This document shows positions 1-8,585 of a stretch of DNA of 64,000 nt, in pieces. Source of the DNA: Bacillus litorisediminis (lineage in GTDB: Bacteria > Bacillota > Bacilli > Bacillales > JC228); NCBI RefSeq assembly GCF_022808645.1, contig NZ_JAKZKT010000016.1, forward strand, positions 28,193 through 92,192, in the 5' to 3' direction. Position 1 is the first letter of the stretch. Each line of letters starts with the position of its first letter. The translations under genes and the position numbers were made by a program. The notes under the pieces are model-generated. The model had not been told where the DNA came from. It made no database searches and was given only the letters and a program-made list of their open reading frames with translations.

Positions 1-1442
1 ATCCATCTTATTTTGATATCTACATCCAAAATATTGAGACCTATGAAACGAGACAAATTTTCACAGAAAATGGTACATACTCTGCACTAAAATGGCATCC
101 GAACGGAGTAACTTTATTAATTCAAAAAACCAATTCCAATTTGGATAATGACCTGGGTCTGCTCGATATTCAAACTGGTTCAGTGACTTGGATTACTCCT
201 CATCAGGATGAGGCCCATTTTTCGTCTCCTCATTTTAGTGCGGATGGTAAAAAGCTTTATGTTTTGTCGAATCGGGGACGGGAATTTACTGGTCTTGGCG
301 TGATAGATTTAATTTCGAAAGATTTTTCCTGGGTCGATCAGCGGAACTGGGACATCGAAGGATTAGTGATGAGCAAGGATAAAATGATGCTGGCTTACAC
401 CGTAAATGAAGGCGGCATTTCTAAAGGAATAATCCTCGATCTGGAGCACTACACTTATTCTACGTGGGATACCCCAATGGGAATGATCTCTGATCTGGCT
501 TTTTCCCCAGATCATTCTAAATTAGCTTACGTATTAAATGGCGCTAAATATCCTTCCGATATATGGGAGCTTGACTTACAAACGATGCGGGCAGAAAGAG
601 TTACATTTGTCTCGCATTCAGCAGTGGTCAGCGACCGTTTGATTGAACCAGAGCTGATTCATTATTCATCCTTTGATGACCTAGAAGTTCCTGCCTTTTA
701 TTATCTTCCGAAAAATAATGGAGGAAGCTGTAAGATTCCGGTGGTTGTATTTGTTCATGGCGGGCCAGAGAGTCAAATCCGTCCTGTCTATAATCCGTTT
801 CTGCAATATTTTCTGAGTCGCGGTTATGCGGTCTGTACACCGAATGTCCGGGGAAGTACCGGTTATGGAAAGACCTATAGTCATTTAGATGATGTTCGAA
901 AACGGATGGATTCGGTTAAAGATTTGGCCTATCTTGTTGAATGGTTAAAGGAGGAAGGCAATGCCGATCCCGAACAGATTGCGATTATGGGGCGCAGTTA
1001 TGGCGGCTTTATGGTGCTTGCAGCCATTACTCATTTTCCGAGATTTTGGTCTGCAGCGATTGACATTGTTGGAATTTCAAGTTTCCGGACCTTTCTGCAA
1101 AATACAAGTCCATGGCGACGCAAGTTAAGAGAAGCTGAATATGGGAGCATCGAGAAAGACGGCGACTTTTTTGATGAAATTGACCCGCTTCATCGAATTG
1201 ATGCGATTCAATGTCCCCTGCTCGTTCTTCATGGTGCCAATGATCCGCGTGTGCCAATCGAAGAGGCTGAACAAATTGTTGAAAAACTAAAGCAAAGAAG
1301 TCACCCTGTAGAATATATCCGCTTTGAAGATGAAGGTCATTTCTTTGTGAAATTGAAAAATAACATCACCGCCTATACGGCTGTAGCTGATTTTCTGGAT
1401 AAGTATATGGGGGCAAAACACACCAATGGCCATTCAGATTAA
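1..1442 (+). CDS. S9 family (prolyl oligopeptidase-type) peptidase, 5' end outside window
   Basis: The reading frame is open from base 3, so this is the C-terminal part of a larger protein; the first in-frame start-like codon inside the window (TTG at 141) is not the real start. The N-terminal part looks like beta-propeller blades (repeated F/L-S-P/A-D-xx-K-L-Y/A-V motifs). The C-terminal part is an alpha/beta hydrolase: an HGGPE oxyanion-type motif, the nucleophile motif GRSYGGF near base 1000, Asp in HGANDPRVP near 1235 and His in EDEGHFF near 1335. S9 enzymes of this form are cytoplasmic serine peptidases or acylaminoacyl-peptidases acting on short peptides. Exact substrate cannot be told. 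Family call is firm. Confidence 0.9.
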   Translation, partial: PSYFDIYIQNIETYETRQIFTENGTYSALKWHPNGVTLLIQKTNSNLDNDLGLLDIQTGSVTWITPHQDEAHFSSPHFSADGKKLYVLSNRGREFTGLGVIDLISKDFSWVDQRNWDIEGLVMSKDKMMLAYTVNEGGISKGIILDLEHYTYSTWDTPMGMISDLAFSPDHSKLAYVLNGAKYPSDIWELDLQTMRAERVTFVSHSAVVSDRLIEPELIHYSSFDDLEVPAFYYLPKNNGGSCKIPVVVFVHGGPESQIRPVYNPFLQYFLSRGYAVCTPNVRGSTGYGKTYSHLDDVRKRMDSVKDLAYLVEWLKEEGNADPEQIAIMGRSYGGFMVLAAITHFPRFWSAAIDIVGISSFRTFLQNTSPWRRKLREAEYGSIEKDGDFFDEIDPLHRIDAIQCPLLVLHGANDPRVPIEEAEQIVEKLKQRSHPVEYIRFEDEGHFFVKLKNNITAYTAVADFLDKYMGAKHTNGHSD

Positions 1443-1728
1443 AATCGGGAATGCTCTTCGAAAGAGGTAATTGTTTCCAAGCTGTACAGCTAGAACTACC
1501 CTAGCGGGGATAGTCTAAAAGCAACCTAGTTATGCCATCTCAAACGGACGATAGTTGTACTAGCAGGTACCATCTAGAATCATCTTTTACATCAAGAAAA
1601 GCTGGGACCCTTTATATAGGTATGAAGTAACCTATACTGCTGGAGCAACAGTCCGATTATAAATGAAATAATGCAAGCCTCCGATTAGGGGTCCTTCCAA
1701 CATTTTAACGAAATTAAGATAAGCTCTG
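1443..1728. other. intergenic stretch without a recognised gene
   Basis: About 290 bases between the S9 peptidase and a terminator-like hairpin. No ORF with a ribosome site is visible. Several short complementary segments are present (for example around CTAGCGGGGATAG and CTGCTGGAGCAACAG), so it may be a structured leader or the decayed end of a mobile element, but I do not recognise it. Confidence 0.3.
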
Positions 1729-1752
1729 AATCGCCGGTTTGGCGGTTTTTTC
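1729..1752 (+). terminator. intrinsic terminator-like hairpin
   Basis: Arms AATCGCC and GGCGGTT enclose a GGTTT loop and are followed by a run of T. It could end transcripts coming from the S9 peptidase side. Confidence 0.55.
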
Positions 1753-1828
1753 TTATTCTAAGCTGTAAAGGTACGATCAGCGGACAAGCCAAGTAATAAA
1801 ATTCTATTAAATATAGTAGACTGACTAG

Positions 1829-2035
1829 TTTAAAAAGCCGTTTGAAAAATGGATGGACCGCTTTAATGGTGTTGCGACCAAATATTTGCAACATTATTTG
1901 GCTTGGTTCCGTTACATAGATAGCAAGGAATATGAGAATACAACGGCGAATAAGAAGAATATGTTGGTTAAATCGTGCCTGTTTACTGTGACTGACACGA
2001 ACATCAAACTTCGGCTTTCTGCTTATTCTTGTTAA
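1829..2035 (+). pseudogene. 3' remnant of a transposase, probably IS1595/ISXO2-like
   Basis: The frame starts directly after a TAG stop at 1826 and runs for 68 codons. It contains KWMDRFNGVATKYLQHYLAWF, which resembles the C-terminal end of IS1595/ISXO2-like transposases, where a GVATKYL..YL.W motif is typical. The catalytic part is absent and no ribosome site precedes the ATG at 1853, so this is a fragment and not a working gene. Family assignment is from memory of the motif only. Confidence 0.5.
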
Positions 2036-2046
2036 GCTAACGGGAA
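2029..2046 (+). repeat. short direct repeat, copy 1 (of 2)
   Basis: TTGTTAAGCTAACGGGAA occurs here and again, identical, at 2986-3003. The two copies flank the GC-rich DHFR-fold gene. Confidence 0.7.
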
Positions 2047-2177
2047 GAATTGTTTAATCACCATCCTCCGTTTAACTAAAGTTGTATTCGGTAGGGCTTG
2101 GACCTTGCACCTTAGCAATCTATAAGAAACCGGGCCTAGTGTTCATTGATAAAATATACACAGAAAGGGGGGTGAAT

Positions 2178-2729
2178 ATGGGACGTTTAATCCTGCAGAT
2201 GAATGTGACACTGGACGGTTGCTGTGACCACACGCAGGTGATTGCGGATGAGGAGCTCCACCAGTATACGGTGGACCTGATGGACCAGTCCGATGGTCTT
2301 CTTTTTGGACGTAAAATCTACCAGCTGATGGAAAGTGCCTGGCCAGCCATTGCCAGCAGCGGCGATGGACCTCAATTCATGGTCGACTTCGCACACAAGC
2401 TCGATCGGAAACCCAAGTACGTCTTCTCGCGGAAGCTGGATCACGTGTCGTGGCAGAATTCTTTCTTGTTGAAGGGGCCTGTTTCCGAGGAGGTGCCACA
2501 ACTTATGGCAGAAGGGAAGAACCTAGTCGTTAACGGCGGTCCCGGCCTCGGTTCCACCCTGGCACAACTAGGCTTGGTGGATGAGTATCACTTCCTGGTA
2601 CAGCCAATCGTTGCCGGACGTGGCCCCCAATTATTGGGGGGAGTTCGTGATCGACTGAATCTGAAGCTGAGCGGGACCAAATCCTTCGGCTCCGGCGTCG
2701 TGCTGCTCCGATATACGCCCGTTCGTTGA
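2178..2729 (+). CDS. dihydrofolate reductase family (RibD C-terminal fold) protein
   Basis: Protein of 183 residues. The start ATG at 2178 follows a strong AAAGGGGGGTG ribosome site; the frame is open further upstream but has no site there. It shows the RibD_C/DHFR-fold pattern: N-terminal LILQMNVTLDG, then LLFGRKIYQLM, a KYVFSRKLD strand, LVVNGGPGLGSTLAQLGLVDEY, the typical nucleotide-binding and pre-C-terminal segment, and VQPIVAGRGPQLLGG. Members are NADPH-dependent reductases of mostly unknown substrate. Base composition is clearly richer in GC than the neighbours (about 55-60 percent by eye), and the gene sits between two identical 18-bp repeats and next to a transposase remnant, suggesting acquisition by transfer. 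Confidence 0.85.
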   Translation: MGRLILQMNVTLDGCCDHTQVIADEELHQYTVDLMDQSDGLLFGRKIYQLMESAWPAIASSGDGPQFMVDFAHKLDRKPKYVFSRKLDHVSWQNSFLLKGPVSEEVPQLMAEGKNLVVNGGPGLGSTLAQLGLVDEYHFLVQPIVAGRGPQLLGGVRDRLNLKLSGTKSFGSGVVLLRYTPVR

Positions 2730-3015
2730 CTGCTTGGCTGATCACTGTAGCTTGGCACTGCCAGACGAATATGTACGAGCACAAGATGAAGCCGGCAAAC
2801 ATTTGTCGGCTGCTTCGTTTATATCACGAGGAGCATCTCTGTTCCCAACCTGGTAGGGTAAGATATAGTTAATGTCGCGAGAGACAGATCTTTCCTCCGC
2901 TGAACCGCCTGTTATGACAAACTGCCTGAGGTGGAGCAGGAGGTCAATACGATGAGCGAAGGAAACGGACAACCCTACATCAGTTTGTTAAGCTAACGGG
3001 AAACGAAAGCTCAAT
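2730..3015. other. intergenic stretch after the DHFR-fold gene, no gene seen
   Basis: GC-rich like the gene before it. Only short frames without ribosome sites exist. It ends with the second direct-repeat copy and a terminator, so it looks like the tail of the same acquired segment. Confidence 0.35.
2986..3003 (+). repeat. short direct repeat, copy 2
   Basis: Identical to 2029-2046. Just downstream lies a terminator with AAACCGCC/GGCGGTTT arms. Confidence 0.7.
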
Positions 3016-3043
3016 AAACCGCCTTTTTATCTAGGCGGTTTTC
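3016..3043 (+). terminator. intrinsic terminator
   Basis: Arms AAACCGCC (3016-3023) and GGCGGTTTT (3034-3042) around a T-rich loop. Likely ends the DHFR-fold transcript. Confidence 0.65.
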
Positions 3044-3149
3044 TTATCGTTAAAAATCAACATTAGAATTTAACATAGCCTTTTTAAAAGATAAGAAGGG
3101 ATAATTATAACAAAATGATTTTTGCGGGGTTTGGATAAAATGGTCCAAA

Positions 3150-3187
3150 GAAAAAAGCAAAAAAATAGACTCTGGTTCCCCAGAGTC
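3150..3187 (-). terminator. terminator of the M14 carboxypeptidase gene
   Basis: Perfect 8-bp arms GACTCTGG and CCAGAGTC (3168-3187) with a 4-base loop. On the minus strand they are followed by a T-rich tract, at the right place to end the minus-strand gene 3234-4268. Confidence 0.8.
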
Positions 3188-3233
3188 AATACTTTCAACG
3201 AAAGCTTAATCCTGCTTTTCAAACTACTTAATT

Positions 3234-4268
3234 TTAATAGCTGTAATGCTGTTCAGGCAGATTATCATAGAAGGTTGGGTCTGCGGTCAAGATAGAGCCA
3301 TCTGTGATTGCCTTTGCAGTTGAATCCATTGCAATGACCGCCTGTTTGATAAGGTAACCATTTGATTTTTGGCCTAAAACATAAGGCTCATAAGAATGGT
3401 CAGCCATTCCCCGCATTTCAAACAGAATCACTGGAATATTGTACTGAAGCGCTATTGCGTTTGATGCAACGGCAGTATTGGTGGTTGGTGCGTCATACTT
3501 GAGAACGAAAGCCCATCCCTTCGAATTCACGCTTTCAACAACGACAGAGGCAAGTTGTTTGGACTTTTCTAGAACTTCAGGGTCAACATTAGGGTGGTAA
3601 GGAGCGAGAACGGAAGCTGACGTCAGTTTTCCAAAATAGTCCTCCTGTGTTCCTTGATGATGCATATCAATCATGTAATCAATTTTATATTTTTGCAGCA
3701 CGTTATCATGCAACGCTTGAGTCTCAGGGGCTGCTTTGTTTACATGGTCGCGGTTCAAATCGATTCTGTCCGCGTTATAGCGGGTAAGATGGCGGCCGCT
3801 CCCCATATAATTATCTAGCGAGAAGTTGACATCTCCCATCGCTCCATCCGCATTCAGCATAGGTACAATAAGGATATTCACGTTCTTTAGCATGTCTTTG
3901 ATTGGTTTGCTGTCGGAACCCAAGTACTGGATATAATCGAGTGCTCCTTCAGTCGTCAGGGCTTCATTCCCATGCTGCTGGGTTAAAAACAGAATAGTAG
4001 GGTTTTCCGGATTCGTTATGTATTTGACTAGAAAGAGATCTCTTCCTTTCACGGTCTGCCCAATGACTTCCAATTCCATATGATTTTGTTTTTCATCTTC
4101 TTTCTTTAGAAAATCTGCCATCTGGTCATATGTTGTCAACATAGCGGTCTGTACAGTTTCCTTACCATTGACATCAGGTCCTTCCCCGACCGCCAATGCT
4201 GGGGACAGAGCAAAGCCGGAGCTTGCCAGGACCGCAGAAAGCGATAGCGCAACAATCTTTTTATTCAT
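3234..4268 (-). CDS. secreted M14 family zinc carboxypeptidase
   Basis: Protein of 344 residues with a Sec signal peptide at 1-26 (KK, hydrophobic core LSLSAVLASSGFAL, then SPALAV). The mature part has M14 landmarks in order: the zinc motif QQHGNE with a later Glu (HxxE type), LNRDHV for substrate carboxylate binding, DMHHQG carrying the third zinc ligand, and ILFEMRG supplying the catalytic Glu near the C-terminus. It should hydrolyse peptides, or D,L/gamma-linked muropeptides, outside the cell. A good ribosome site (TAGGAGGATGCAGT) precedes the ATG. Monocistronic: its own terminator follows and no gene is close upstream. Substrate cannot be deduced; the family call is secure. Confidence 0.88.
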   Translation of the reverse strand: MNKKIVALSLSAVLASSGFALSPALAVGEGPDVNGKETVQTAMLTTYDQMADFLKKEDEKQNHMELEVIGQTVKGRDLFLVKYITNPENPTILFLTQQHGNEALTTEGALDYIQYLGSDSKPIKDMLKNVNILIVPMLNADGAMGDVNFSLDNYMGSGRHLTRYNADRIDLNRDHVNKAAPETQALHDNVLQKYKIDYMIDMHHQGTQEDYFGKLTSASVLAPYHPNVDPEVLEKSKQLASVVVESVNSKGWAFVLKYDAPTTNTAVASNAIALQYNIPVILFEMRGMADHSYEPYVLGQKSNGYLIKQAVIAMDSTAKAITDGSILTADPTFYDNLPEQHYSY

Positions 4269-4845
4269 ACTGCATCCTCCTATATTTTGAATAATAAAGC
4301 TATTATAAATTGAAATATTTTAATTTTCTAATTATAGTTGTGTTTATTAGGAAAAATGAATCGATAGACTAATAAGAGATGACGTTGATAGGTCATATGG
4401 AGGATGCCAAACTTTAAATAAATGTAACTTTTTTTGATTTGTATGGTCGATTATTGAAGATAAAGACAAACAGGAGGGGCGATTGGATTTCCTTCAACGT
4501 ACTAGAATCTTTTATAAACTTCTGCGTAGGAAAGGGTATCCCACCTCCCCTTGAAAGGAGATAGATTGACAATATTAAAGAGCATAGCAAATTATTCGGA
4601 ATGAGGAAAAAATGCAGGAGATACATACTTCCTGCATTTTCCATTTTCATTTAAGTATCTGATCCTAATAAAATGGGCAACTGAAAATAACAGCTAAATT
4701 TCAAAAATAGTTAAAATTTTGACCGGAAAGCGGTATGATGGAGTATATAAAAATATTTAGATGTCCGAAGTATTTTTTTACATGTGCTTTTTAAAGCGGT
4801 TTTTCAACCTGGCTTATTCATAAGGTGATAGTTTGGAGGATTCAT
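4269..4845. other. intergenic region between divergent transcripts
   Basis: Holds the promoter regions of the M14 gene (minus) and the ABC exporter (plus). A stem-loop lies at 4610-4640. A 78-codon minus frame at 4414-4650 has no ribosome site and no protein-like pattern, so I do not call it. Confidence 0.4.
4609..4641. terminator. stem-loop, possible bidirectional terminator
   Basis: Arms AAATGCAGG and CCTGCATTT around a short AT-rich loop, A-rich before and T-rich after. No obvious gene ends here, so its role is unclear. Confidence 0.45.
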
Positions 4846-6588
4846 ATGCTTAAAGTATTATCGCTTCTTAAAGGTTACCGAATCCCAATGGGAATCGCCT
4901 GGTTTTTTATGCTGACCGAGCTCGCTGTAGAGCTGATTGCCCCCTTACTGATGGCCAAAATTATTGATGAGGGGATTTTACAGGGGGATCTCTCCGTTGT
5001 CTTAATTTGGGGAGGCATCATGGTTGGGATGGCACTCATTGCATTTCTTTCCGGAATCATCAATTCCTTTTTTGCAGCCCATGTCGGGCAAAGTTTTGGT
5101 TATGATGTGCGGAAAAAATTATACGAAAAAGTTCAGTCCTTCTCGTTTTCGAACTTTAACCGCTTCCCGACATCCTCCTTAATCACGAGGATGACGAATG
5201 ACGTAACACAAATTCAAAATACCGTATTTATGAGTTTGCGGATTATGCTGCGTGCACCCTTGATAGTGATTGGCGGTGCTATTATGGCACTAGTGGTCAA
5301 TCTGAAATTGGCAATCATTTTCTTAATCACCATTCCTCTGATTATTGGCTTTTTATTATGGGTCATGAAAAAGGCAGGAATCCTTTTTCGAATCGTTCAG
5401 GAAAAACTGGATTCTGTCAATAATGTGATGCGTGAAAATTTAATGGCAATGAGATTAATTAAAGCCTTTTTACGCTGGAATCATGAGGTCAGCCGATTTA
5501 CCAAAGCGAATCAAAATCTAATGGACCAGACCATTTCCTCGTTAAGGTTAATTGAGAGTACTCAGCCGATCTTGTTATTAATCATGAATTTAGGCGTGCT
5601 CGGAATCCTATGGTTCGGTAATGTAGAAGTTGCTGCAGGGGGGGCTGAGGTTGGTGAAGTCGTAGCGATTATCAATTACGCTACTAAAATTACAACTGCT
5701 ATCTCCATGTTTTCCTTTATCATCATGGCTTTTTCAAGAGCAAAAGCTTCTTCGCTGAGGATTGCAGAAGTTTTTGATACAGAAATCGATTTAGAAGATA
5801 CAGAACAAATGGATGTCACCAACAAAGTTCACTATGGAAAAGTAGAGTTTCGTGCAGTCTCGTTTCAATATCCAGGTACTGGAACGGAAGTCCTGCGAAA
5901 CTTTTCCTTTACTGTTAATCCGGGTGAATCGGTAGCGATTCTGGGAGCAACAGGGTCAGGAAAGACATCCTTGTTCCAGCTGATTCCGCGGCTTTATGAT
6001 GTAACTCAGGGCAGGATTCTGATTGATGACCAGGAAATCCAATCTATTAAACTGGACTTCTTGCGAAAAGAGATCGGCTATGTTCCTCAAGAGGCGTTAT
6101 TATTTACGGGATCGGTAAAAGAAAATATTGCATGGGGAAAAGAAGACGCAACGATGGATGAAATCATAGAAGCGGCAAAACATGCCCAGATTCATGACAC
6201 GATCTTAAAGCTGCCAAAGCAGTACGAAACCAGGATTGGTCAAAAGGGTGTAAATCTGTCGGGAGGGCAAAAGCAGCGTATTTCAATAGCAAGAGCTTTA
6301 GTAAGAAAACCAAAAATTTTACTGCTTGACGACAGTACAAGTGCGCTTGATTTAAAAACGGAAGCAAGGCTGTTAGAAGCACTGCGGCAATATTCCTGTA
6401 CAACCTTTATCATTACCCAAAAGATTAGTACAGCGATGGAAGCTGATAAAATCTTACTTTTAGAAGACGGAGAATTGCTGATTGAGGGAAGTCATCAAAC
6501 TCTATTAAAACAATCTCCTTTATATCAGAAAATCTACCAATCTCAATTTGGAGAGGAGTCATTAACAAATGCTCAAGCGATTCATTGA
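4846..6588 (+). CDS. ABC exporter half-transporter, degenerate-site subunit (YfiB-like)
   Basis: About 580 residues. The start ATG at 4846 follows TTGGAGGA. Six membrane segments (residues about 15-300) are followed by a nucleotide-binding domain with Walker A GATGSGKTS, signature NLSGGQKQ and Walker B KILLLDDSTSALD. The usual catalytic Glu after Walker B is Asp, and the H-loop His is Gln (FIITQKIST), so this half has a degenerate ATP site. The next gene overlaps by 20 bp and carries complementary intact motifs, so the two form a heterodimeric drug or lipid exporter in the membrane. It resembles Bacillus YfiB/YfiC more than BmrC/BmrD by length and sequence; substrate unknown. Confidence 0.85.
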   Translation: MLKVLSLLKGYRIPMGIAWFFMLTELAVELIAPLLMAKIIDEGILQGDLSVVLIWGGIMVGMALIAFLSGIINSFFAAHVGQSFGYDVRKKLYEKVQSFSFSNFNRFPTSSLITRMTNDVTQIQNTVFMSLRIMLRAPLIVIGGAIMALVVNLKLAIIFLITIPLIIGFLLWVMKKAGILFRIVQEKLDSVNNVMRENLMAMRLIKAFLRWNHEVSRFTKANQNLMDQTISSLRLIESTQPILLLIMNLGVLGILWFGNVEVAAGGAEVGEVVAIINYATKITTAISMFSFIIMAFSRAKASSLRIAEVFDTEIDLEDTEQMDVTNKVHYGKVEFRAVSFQYPGTGTEVLRNFSFTVNPGESVAILGATGSGKTSLFQLIPRLYDVTQGRILIDDQEIQSIKLDFLRKEIGYVPQEALLFTGSVKENIAWGKEDATMDEIIEAAKHAQIHDTILKLPKQYETRIGQKGVNLSGGQKQRISIARALVRKPKILLLDDSTSALDLKTEARLLEALRQYSCTTFIITQKISTAMEADKILLLEDGELLIEGSHQTLLKQSPLYQKIYQSQFGEESLTNAQAIH

Positions 6589-8398
6589 ACCTTTCCAATA
6601 TAAGAAAATCCCGCTCGAGAAACTGGATGTTCTGCCTGGGAAACAGCGGCCGAAAGCCAAAAACTGGTTCGGCACGTTAAAACGAATTTGGACCTATTTA
6701 GCCAAGAGTAAGAGTCTTCTTTTCCTTGTCCTACTAATGGTGCTGATTAGCTCTGGATTAGCCTTGCTAGGACCGTATTTAGTCGGGGTAGCGGTTGATA
6801 AATTCATTGTCACAAGAGACTCAAGCGGTTTGGTAAAGCTTCTCGGAGGGCTGCTCGCAGTTTATATCTTGCATTCAGTATCGGTTTGGTTTCAAAACTT
6901 TTGGATGATCGGGATTGCACAGAATACCGTGTTTACGATGCGAAACCAGCTATTTCGACATTTTCATAAATTGCCGATTCCGTTTTTTGATAAAAGACAG
7001 CATGGGGAATTGATGAGCCGGATTACGAATGATATTGAAAATGTTAGCTCGACTTTAAACACATCGGTGATTCAAATTTTTTCAAGTGTACTGACTCTTG
7101 CCGGGACGGTAACGGTGATGCTTTGGCTTAGCCCGCTTCTTACGTTAGTCACATTAATCATTGTTCCGATGATGTTTTATGGAATGAGGTGGATCACCAA
7201 TCGGACAGGAAAACTCTTTAAAGAACAGCAGAGGAATCTAGGTGAATTAAACGGGTTTATCGAAGAAACTATTTCCGGTCAGCGCATTATTAAAAGTTTT
7301 TCCCAGGAAGATCGAGTCATAGCTGAGTTTTTAGAAAAAGCGGAACGATTAAAAGGATCCGGGTTTTGGGCTCAGACATTTTCGGGCTTTATCCCAAAGC
7401 TTATGAATATGTTAAATAATCTGAGCTTTGCGATTATTGCATTGGTTGGAGGGATTCTGGCTTTAAAGGGGGTCGTTTCAATCGGGGTTATCGTCATTTT
7501 TACCGAATATTCACGGCAATTTACAAGACCGCTCAACGATTTAGCCAACCAATTTAATACACTTTTATCCGCGATTGCAGGGGCGGAGCGGGTATTTGAT
7601 ATTTTAGATGAAGACGAGGAAGTAAAGGATGAGCCGGGTGCAATCAGCCTGTCAGATGTGAAAGGCGAGGTAGATTTTGAACATGTTACGTTTGCCTATG
7701 AGCAAGACAGTCAGACCGTCAATGATATTTGTTTCCATGTCTCTCCAGGGCAAACGGTCGCGCTGGTTGGCCCTACCGGAGCTGGAAAAACAACGATTAT
7801 TAATCTTCTATCGCGGTTTTATGAGGTTGAACAGGGGCGAATTTTAATCGATGGATATGATATCAGGGATATAAAAAGAGAGAGCCTGCGCCGAAACATG
7901 GGCTTTGTCCTCCAGGATTCATTCCTATTCCAAGGAACCATTCTAGAAAATATCCGCTATGGAAGATTAGATGCGACTGATGAGGAGGTTATAGAGGCTG
8001 CAAAACTTGCTAATGCTCACTCCTTTATTATGAAGCTGCCAGGGCAATATCACATGGTTCTAACACAAGATGGCGGCGGAATCAGTCAGGGGCAAAGACA
8101 ATTGCTTTCGATTGCAAGAGCGATTCTCGCCAATCCTAAGATTTTAATCTTAGATGAGGCGACTAGCAGTATCGATACCATTACGGAAATGAAAATTCAA
8201 GAAGCGCTGCAGCGTTTAATGAAGGGCCGAACCAGCTTTGTCATTGCTCACCGGCTCAATACTGTTCAGCAGGCCGATCAGATTCTGGTTTTAGAAGACG
8301 GCAAAATAATAGAAAAAGGATCGCATCAATCACTGCTAAAGCAAAGAGGCTTTTATCATGACCTCTATTATAGTCAGCTGCAGAAGGAAGTTATTTAA
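6569..8398 (+). CDS. ABC exporter half-transporter, catalytic-site subunit (YfiC-like)
   Basis: 609 residues, starting at an ATG inside the end of the previous gene (GAGAGGAG site), so the two are translationally coupled. N-terminal cytoplasmic extension, six membrane segments, then a nucleotide-binding domain with Walker A GPTGAGKTT, Walker B KILILDEATSSID with intact Glu, and H-loop FVIAHRLNT. Its signature motif is changed to ISQGQRQ, as expected of the partner in a heterodimeric exporter: the good Walker motifs here pair with the good signature of the upstream subunit. A strong terminator follows, so the operon holds two genes. Confidence 0.87.
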   Translation: MLKRFIEPFQYKKIPLEKLDVLPGKQRPKAKNWFGTLKRIWTYLAKSKSLLFLVLLMVLISSGLALLGPYLVGVAVDKFIVTRDSSGLVKLLGGLLAVYILHSVSVWFQNFWMIGIAQNTVFTMRNQLFRHFHKLPIPFFDKRQHGELMSRITNDIENVSSTLNTSVIQIFSSVLTLAGTVTVMLWLSPLLTLVTLIIVPMMFYGMRWITNRTGKLFKEQQRNLGELNGFIEETISGQRIIKSFSQEDRVIAEFLEKAERLKGSGFWAQTFSGFIPKLMNMLNNLSFAIIALVGGILALKGVVSIGVIVIFTEYSRQFTRPLNDLANQFNTLLSAIAGAERVFDILDEDEEVKDEPGAISLSDVKGEVDFEHVTFAYEQDSQTVNDICFHVSPGQTVALVGPTGAGKTTIINLLSRFYEVEQGRILIDGYDIRDIKRESLRRNMGFVLQDSFLFQGTILENIRYGRLDATDEEVIEAAKLANAHSFIMKLPGQYHMVLTQDGGGISQGQRQLLSIARAILANPKILILDEATSSIDTITEMKIQEALQRLMKGRTSFVIAHRLNTVQQADQILVLEDGKIIEKGSHQSLLKQRGFYHDLYYSQLQKEVI

Positions 8399-8402
8399 TA
8401 AT

Positions 8403-8445
8403 AAAAAAGTGGAGATATGGATGGAATATCCAATCTCCACTTTTC
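8403..8445 (+). terminator. terminator of the ABC exporter operon
   Basis: Arms AAAAGTGGAGAT and ATCTCCACTTTT around an AT-rich loop; A-rich and T-rich flanks make it usable on both strands. Confidence 0.85.
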
Positions 8446-8489
8446 TTAAGAAGATAAGAAAGTATAATTTCTGAACTTAGCTAACTGTT

Positions 8490-8578
8490 TAGCTCAAGCA
8501 GCCTAGCCCCTCGAATTACTAGCCATCCCAGGCCCGCCCTGCAGGGTATGTCTTAAGCTTGTCGGGGCAGAGCAATGC
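8490..8578. repeat. candidate dispersed intergenic repeat
   Basis: A GC-rich patch between convergent genes containing CCTAGCCCCTCGA and TAAGCTTGTCGGGGC. These phrases look like a short intergenic repeat that I associate with other Bacillus genomes, but only one copy is seen in this window. Low confidence. Confidence 0.25.
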
Positions 8579-8585
8579 GCTTTTC

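Noticed and set aside
2082..2177. Upstream extension of the DHFR-fold gene
   Set aside because: In-frame but lacks a ribosome site; strong site lies before ATG 2178.
2530..2972. Minus-strand ORFs opposite and after the DHFR-fold gene
   Set aside because: Shadow frames in GC-rich DNA, no ribosome site.
4414..4650. 78-codon minus ORF
   Set aside because: No ribosome site, no protein pattern, crosses a terminator-like hairpin.
4718..4740. TTGACC and TATGAT as promoter of the ABC exporter
   Set aside because: Spacing is only nine bases, far from 17; no better -35 found at the proper distance.
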